From: JBFXAF01 sp050184585
GTDB lineage: Bacteria; Pseudomonadota; Alphaproteobacteria; Rhizobiales; Rhizobiaceae
DNA length: 64,000 nucleotides
Direction of reading: 5' to 3'
Assembly: GCA_050184585.1 (NCBI GenBank)
Contig: JBFXAF010000004.1
Span: forward strand, 124,001-188,000
Below are positions 61,976 through 64,000 of this stretch, in pieces. The first letter of the stretch is position 1; each line of letters opens with the position of its first letter. Under the pieces are notes generated by a model. It made no database searches, was not told where the DNA came from, and worked only from the letters and a program-made list of their open reading frames with translations. A program made the translations under genes and the position numbers.

Positions 61976-62135
61976 ACGCAGATTGCCGTCTCTTTGCAGA
62001 CGGCTTGCCGTCCTGCTTATCGTGCGGCTTCGGCGGCGTTTGAAGCATCCGCTTCAGCGTGTCGTTAAAGCGGGCTTCGGCATCGTCCGGCCTTTTAGGT
62101 CGAGTTTTCCCCGGCTTAGCCTGTGGATAGCTCAC
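61947..62135 (-). CDS. Small basic transposon protein, 62 residues
   Basis: A minus-strand frame from GTG 62135, rich in Lys, Arg and Pro (GKTRPKRPDDAEARFNDTLK; RMLQTPPKPHDKQDGKPSAK). The centre FNDTLKRMLQTPPKPH reads like an amphipathic helix plus proline linker, as in short DNA-associated proteins. It overlaps the end of the passenger gene by 29 bases, and the ribosome site is weak. Probably real but not certain. Confidence 0.5.
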   Translation of the reverse strand: MSYPQAKPGKTRPKRPDDAEARFNDTLKRMLQTPPKPHDKQDGKPSAKRRQSASNSQKTEQR

Positions 62136-62199
62136 GTTTGCGTCACCCGGCGTCGCGCCGGCTCCCGATTCAACTACAGTCGGCCCGTTGACGCGACGG

Positions 62200-62390
62200 G
62201 GCCGGTGATTCGAGGCTGTAACCTCATTGAACCACCGGCCGCCATCTTGGCCCGTCAGCTGGCGCTACCCGCAACGGGTGCCTTCGGAGCCGCCGTCGTG
62301 GCTCCGTCGTATCAGTGGGGCGGGCAGGTTTGCCGGGCGAGCACTCTTCCGAAGTCCTCCCGGTCGGTTCAAGTCCGATCCGCTCCACCG
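62200..62390 (+). ncRNA. Structured region with tRNA-like 3' fold inside the transposon
   Basis: Four consecutive structures: GGCCGGTG/CACCGGCC (62200-62240) with inner GAGG-CTGTAA-CCTC; ACCCG-CAA-CGGGT (62267-62279); CGGAGCC/GGCTCCG (62285-62306); and a cloverleaf-like fold at 62315-62388. The last has an acceptor-type stem GTGGGGCGG/CCGCTCCAC, a D-like hairpin GCA-GGTT-TGC, a large middle arm CGGG/CCCG, and a T-arm GTCGG-TTCAAGT-CCGAT with the canonical TTCAAGT loop. The encoded 3' end is ACCG, not ACCA, and the middle arm has no normal anticodon stem. No gene covers it. Confidence 0.4.
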
Positions 62391-62534
62391 AATCTCGCGT
62401 CAGTGCGCCATGCGCACCGTGCATGATATGCACATCGTCAGTCTTACTAACAGTCAAATTTGTTACCAGTCCGGTACCAAACTCTCTCAATCTCTGCCGG
62501 CCTGTCGCTGTCTGGTCTAGCCGAATCGGTCATG

Positions 62535-62556
62535 CTTTGTCACGTATATAATTAGG
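62535..62556 (-). repeat. Right terminal inverted repeat
   Basis: Reads CTTTGTCA then GTATATAATTAGG on the plus strand, the reverse complement of the left end with one mismatch. Confidence 0.85.
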
Positions 62557-62564
62557 AATATTTT
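62557..62564. repeat. Target site duplication, right copy (AATATTTT)
   Basis: Exact copy of 60484-60491, immediately outside the right inverted end. Confidence 0.85.
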
Positions 62565-62632
62565 CCTATCTTCTTCCGAGCGGCAGAATTGACCCTTGGT
62601 CGCACGCGAAACCGGACGATGGTCGGCGGATA

Positions 62633-62965
62633 TCAGAGCTTCAGGATCGCCCGTATCTTCGCCAGCGTCTCAGTGGCGAGATCGGCCCTGTTCTCGATGA
62701 ACTCGGCGTTCCGGGCGGACCAGTCCAGGCTCTTGATCTGGTCCGAAAGCACGAACCCGGTCGTCTTGCCGCCAGCGGGCACGGCAACCTCGAAAGGATA
62801 ACCCTTTCCCTGATTGGTGATCGGACAGAGGATGCAGAGCCGGGTGATCGAATTGTAGCGCTCCGGCGAGAGGACGAAAGCCGGACGGCGCGACGCCTGC
62901 TCCCGGCCTGACTGAGGATCGAAGCTGATCCAGATGATGTCGTGCTGCTTGGGGCAGTAAGGCAC
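62633..62965 (-). CDS. mazF: MazF/PemK-family mRNA interferase toxin
   Basis: A 110-residue toxin of the CcdB/PemK fold: GDIVW-like start (KQHDIIWISFDPQSGREQAS), RRPAFVLSPERYNSITRLCI with the conserved Arg/Pro, LCPITNQGKGYPFEVAVPAG, and KTTGFVLSDQIKSLDWSARN. It cleaves RNA at short sequences unless bound by MazE. It begins 1 bp after the mazE stop. The transposon lies 68 bp beyond its 3' end. Confidence 0.9.
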   Translation of the reverse strand: MPYCPKQHDIIWISFDPQSGREQASRRPAFVLSPERYNSITRLCILCPITNQGKGYPFEVAVPAGGKTTGFVLSDQIKSLDWSARNAEFIENRADLATETLAKIRAILKL

Positions 62966-62966
62966 G

Positions 62967-63209
62967 TCAGACCTCGTTGCCGACGGCCTCGCCCGTGGCT
63001 ACTTCGCCGTGGCGATTGCCATCCGTGATCCGGGACAGAAGATCGTCCAGATCATAGACGGGACTGTCCTCGACCGGCCGCACGACGAGCGCCCCGCCGG
63101 CGACCGAGATTTCGACCGCGGCTCCTTCCTTCACGTCCAGCTCACGCGCGAACGCGCTCGGAATGCGAAGCGCGAGGCTGTTTCCCCATCTGGCGACACT
63201 GGCGAACAT
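62967..63209 (-). CDS. mazE: MazE/AbrB-type antitoxin
   Basis: An 80-residue antitoxin. The N-terminal swapped-hairpin domain is ASVARWGNSLALRIPSAFAR then ELDVKEGAAVEISVAGGALV; the acidic C-terminal tail (DLDDLLSRITDGNRHGEVAT) should wrap MazF. The operon order is antitoxin then toxin. A 12-bp palindrome lies 19 bp upstream. Confidence 0.9.
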   Translation of the reverse strand: MFASVARWGNSLALRIPSAFARELDVKEGAAVEISVAGGALVVRPVEDSPVYDLDDLLSRITDGNRHGEVATGEAVGNEV

Positions 63210-63227
63210 CGGCTTATCTCATGGATG

Positions 63228-63239
63228 ATGTATCTACAT
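63228..63239 (-). promoter_or_regulatory. mazEF operator-like palindrome
   Basis: ATGTA-TC-TACAT is an inverted repeat directly upstream of mazE, of the type bound by MazE/VapB antitoxins for autoregulation. Confidence 0.5.
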
Positions 63240-63420
63240 TGACGACACATACTGGTTGTGCGGGCCGTATGCAATGCGCCTCGGCGTAAGCGATTGATGT
63301 CAGTCCCGAGCCGGAAACTCATAAATGTGGGAATGACCGCAAGGGGGTGGTTTTCTGCCTGTCCGGTTTCGGGCGAGGCCGCTAAAATATCCGTGGTGAA
63401 GCTCCCAATGAGAGACCACA

Positions 63421-63960
63421 ATGGGAATCAGGAATTACTTGATTGAGGGAGGCTCGGGCGTTGGCAAGACCAGTGTTGCCGAGGAACTGGAGCGGCGCGG
63501 ATACCATGTGCTGCATGGGGATCGAACGCTCGCCTATTACGGTAATCCTGAGACAGGCTATCCTATGCAAACGCCTCAACTTGAAAGTGAGGCCGACAAC
63601 GTCAAGTGGGGATACGAACACTGGATTTGGCCAGTGGAGAAAGTCAAAGCACTCATCGCCGATCAGGTCAGTCCAGTCTCATTCTTTTGCGGGCATTCGG
63701 CAAATTCTCGGCAATACAATGGCCTGTTCGATGGAATTTTCGTCCTTACGGTAGATGCTGAAGCGCTGCGCATTCGGCTTGATAAACGGCCGGAAGATGA
63801 GTTCGGGGGGAGGCCCATCGAGCGAGATTTGGTCATGCGATTACACGAGGCGGGAGAAGACCTTCCCGAAGGCGCGGTTAGCATTGACGCGAATGTGCCA
63901 GTCGCTCGCGTTGCTGATGAAATCCTCATACAATGCGGCGTTGCCGAAACGGATCGGTAA
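63421..63960 (+). CDS. P-loop nucleoside/nucleotide kinase-like ATPase
   Basis: A 179-residue protein. YLIEGGSGVGKTSVAEELER is a Walker A (K16), LHGDRTLAYYG has the following acidic site, and SFFCGHSANSRQYNGLFDGI then VFVLTVDAEALRIRLDKRPE gives the helical-beta order of AAA_33-like kinases. No fused domain is visible. The substrate is unknown; such stand-alone kinases may phosphorylate small molecules or RNA ends. Lower GC than the core genes suggests accessory origin. Confidence 0.75.
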   Translation: MGIRNYLIEGGSGVGKTSVAEELERRGYHVLHGDRTLAYYGNPETGYPMQTPQLESEADNVKWGYEHWIWPVEKVKALIADQVSPVSFFCGHSANSRQYNGLFDGIFVLTVDAEALRIRLDKRPEDEFGGRPIERDLVMRLHEAGEDLPEGAVSIDANVPVARVADEILIQCGVAETDR

Positions 63961-64000
63961 CGATTCTTTCGTCTGCTTTTCGGCTTAACAGTTCCGGTCT

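Larger units (their letters stand above)
60492..62556 (+). mobile_element. IS1595-family transposon with passenger genes
   Basis: A 2,065-bp element. The left end begins CCTAATTATATAC and the right end is its reverse complement; the ends match at 21 of 22 positions and are flanked by the 8-bp duplication AATATTTT. It holds an ISXO2-type transposase, a 125-residue protein, a small basic protein and a structured tRNA-like region. Removing it restores an AT-rich stretch upstream of the GTA cluster, next to mazF. The exact duplication suggests a recent insertion. Confidence 0.88.

Noticed and set aside
62315..62390. A functional tRNA gene
   Set aside because: The T-arm and acceptor stem look right, but there is no proper 5-bp anticodon stem with 7-base loop and the 3' end is ACCG.
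63131..63446. Short open frames between mazE and the kinase
   Set aside because: They overlap the mazE promoter region, lack ribosome sites and have no protein-like composition.

Overview
The window reads as a chromosomal segment of a GC-rich alphaproteobacterium of the order Hyphomicrobiales (Rhizobiales), most like the Phyllobacteriaceae/Mesorhizobium group. The reasons are the cycHJKL-type cytochrome c maturation cluster next to a DegP protease, a two-component pair, glnE and a PleC-like kinase; a FeuP/FeuQ-like pair; and a complete gene transfer agent (GTA) head-tail cluster of the RcGTA type. This placement is inferred from gene content and order.

Left part (1-10.7 kb): an N,N-dimethylformamidase-like gene cut by the window edge, then a leucine/isovalerate degradation locus: TetR regulator, isovaleryl-CoA dehydrogenase, and the beta and alpha subunits of methylcrotonyl-CoA carboxylase. 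The locus is interrupted twice. A HicAB toxin-antitoxin pair lies antisense between ivd and mccB, and an HNH endonuclease, a truncated DUF2200 gene, a DMT transporter and a DUF922 protein lie between mccB and mccA. ETF-ubiquinone oxidoreductase, which passes electrons from such dehydrogenases to quinone, is at 17-18.7 kb behind a palindrome of the LiuR type.

Middle part (10.7-31 kb): small secreted proteins, a nuclease-toxin/immunity pair (12.2-13.35 kb), AMP nucleosidase (possibly leaderless), an EEP phosphatase/nuclease, a second DUF922 protein, a uracil-DNA glycosylase without the Fe-S cysteines, a thioesterase, a membrane protein divergent from an XRE/MmyB regulator with two candidate operators, a DMT transporter with an orphan molybdenum hydroxylase subunit, aminopeptidase N and a PleC-like kinase.

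Envelope and signalling block (31-45.3 kb, all on the minus strand): EF-hand protein, glnE, a sensor kinase and regulator, DegP protease, ccmI-ccmE-ccmF-ccmH, a 17 kDa-antigen-like lipoprotein, and FeuQ/FeuP with a small periplasmic protein upstream that could be FeuN. Many of these genes overlap by 1-4 bases, so the block is built from translationally coupled operons.

Right part (45.4-60.3 kb): an apparently intact GTA structural cluster (gp1 to gp15, minus strand). It carries two arrays of inverted octamer repeats on either side of the portal gene and a palindromic repeat between the capsid and connector genes. Immediately upstream is an IS1595-family transposon (60492-62556) with inverted ends and a perfect 8-bp target duplication. 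It carries an unknown 125-residue protein, a basic 62-residue protein and a stretch of consecutive hairpins ending in a tRNA-like fold. A MazEF module and a P-loop kinase close the window. The most novel candidates are the transposon's cargo and structured RNA, the octamer arrays in the GTA cluster, and the toxin-antitoxin promoter embedded in the leucine operon.
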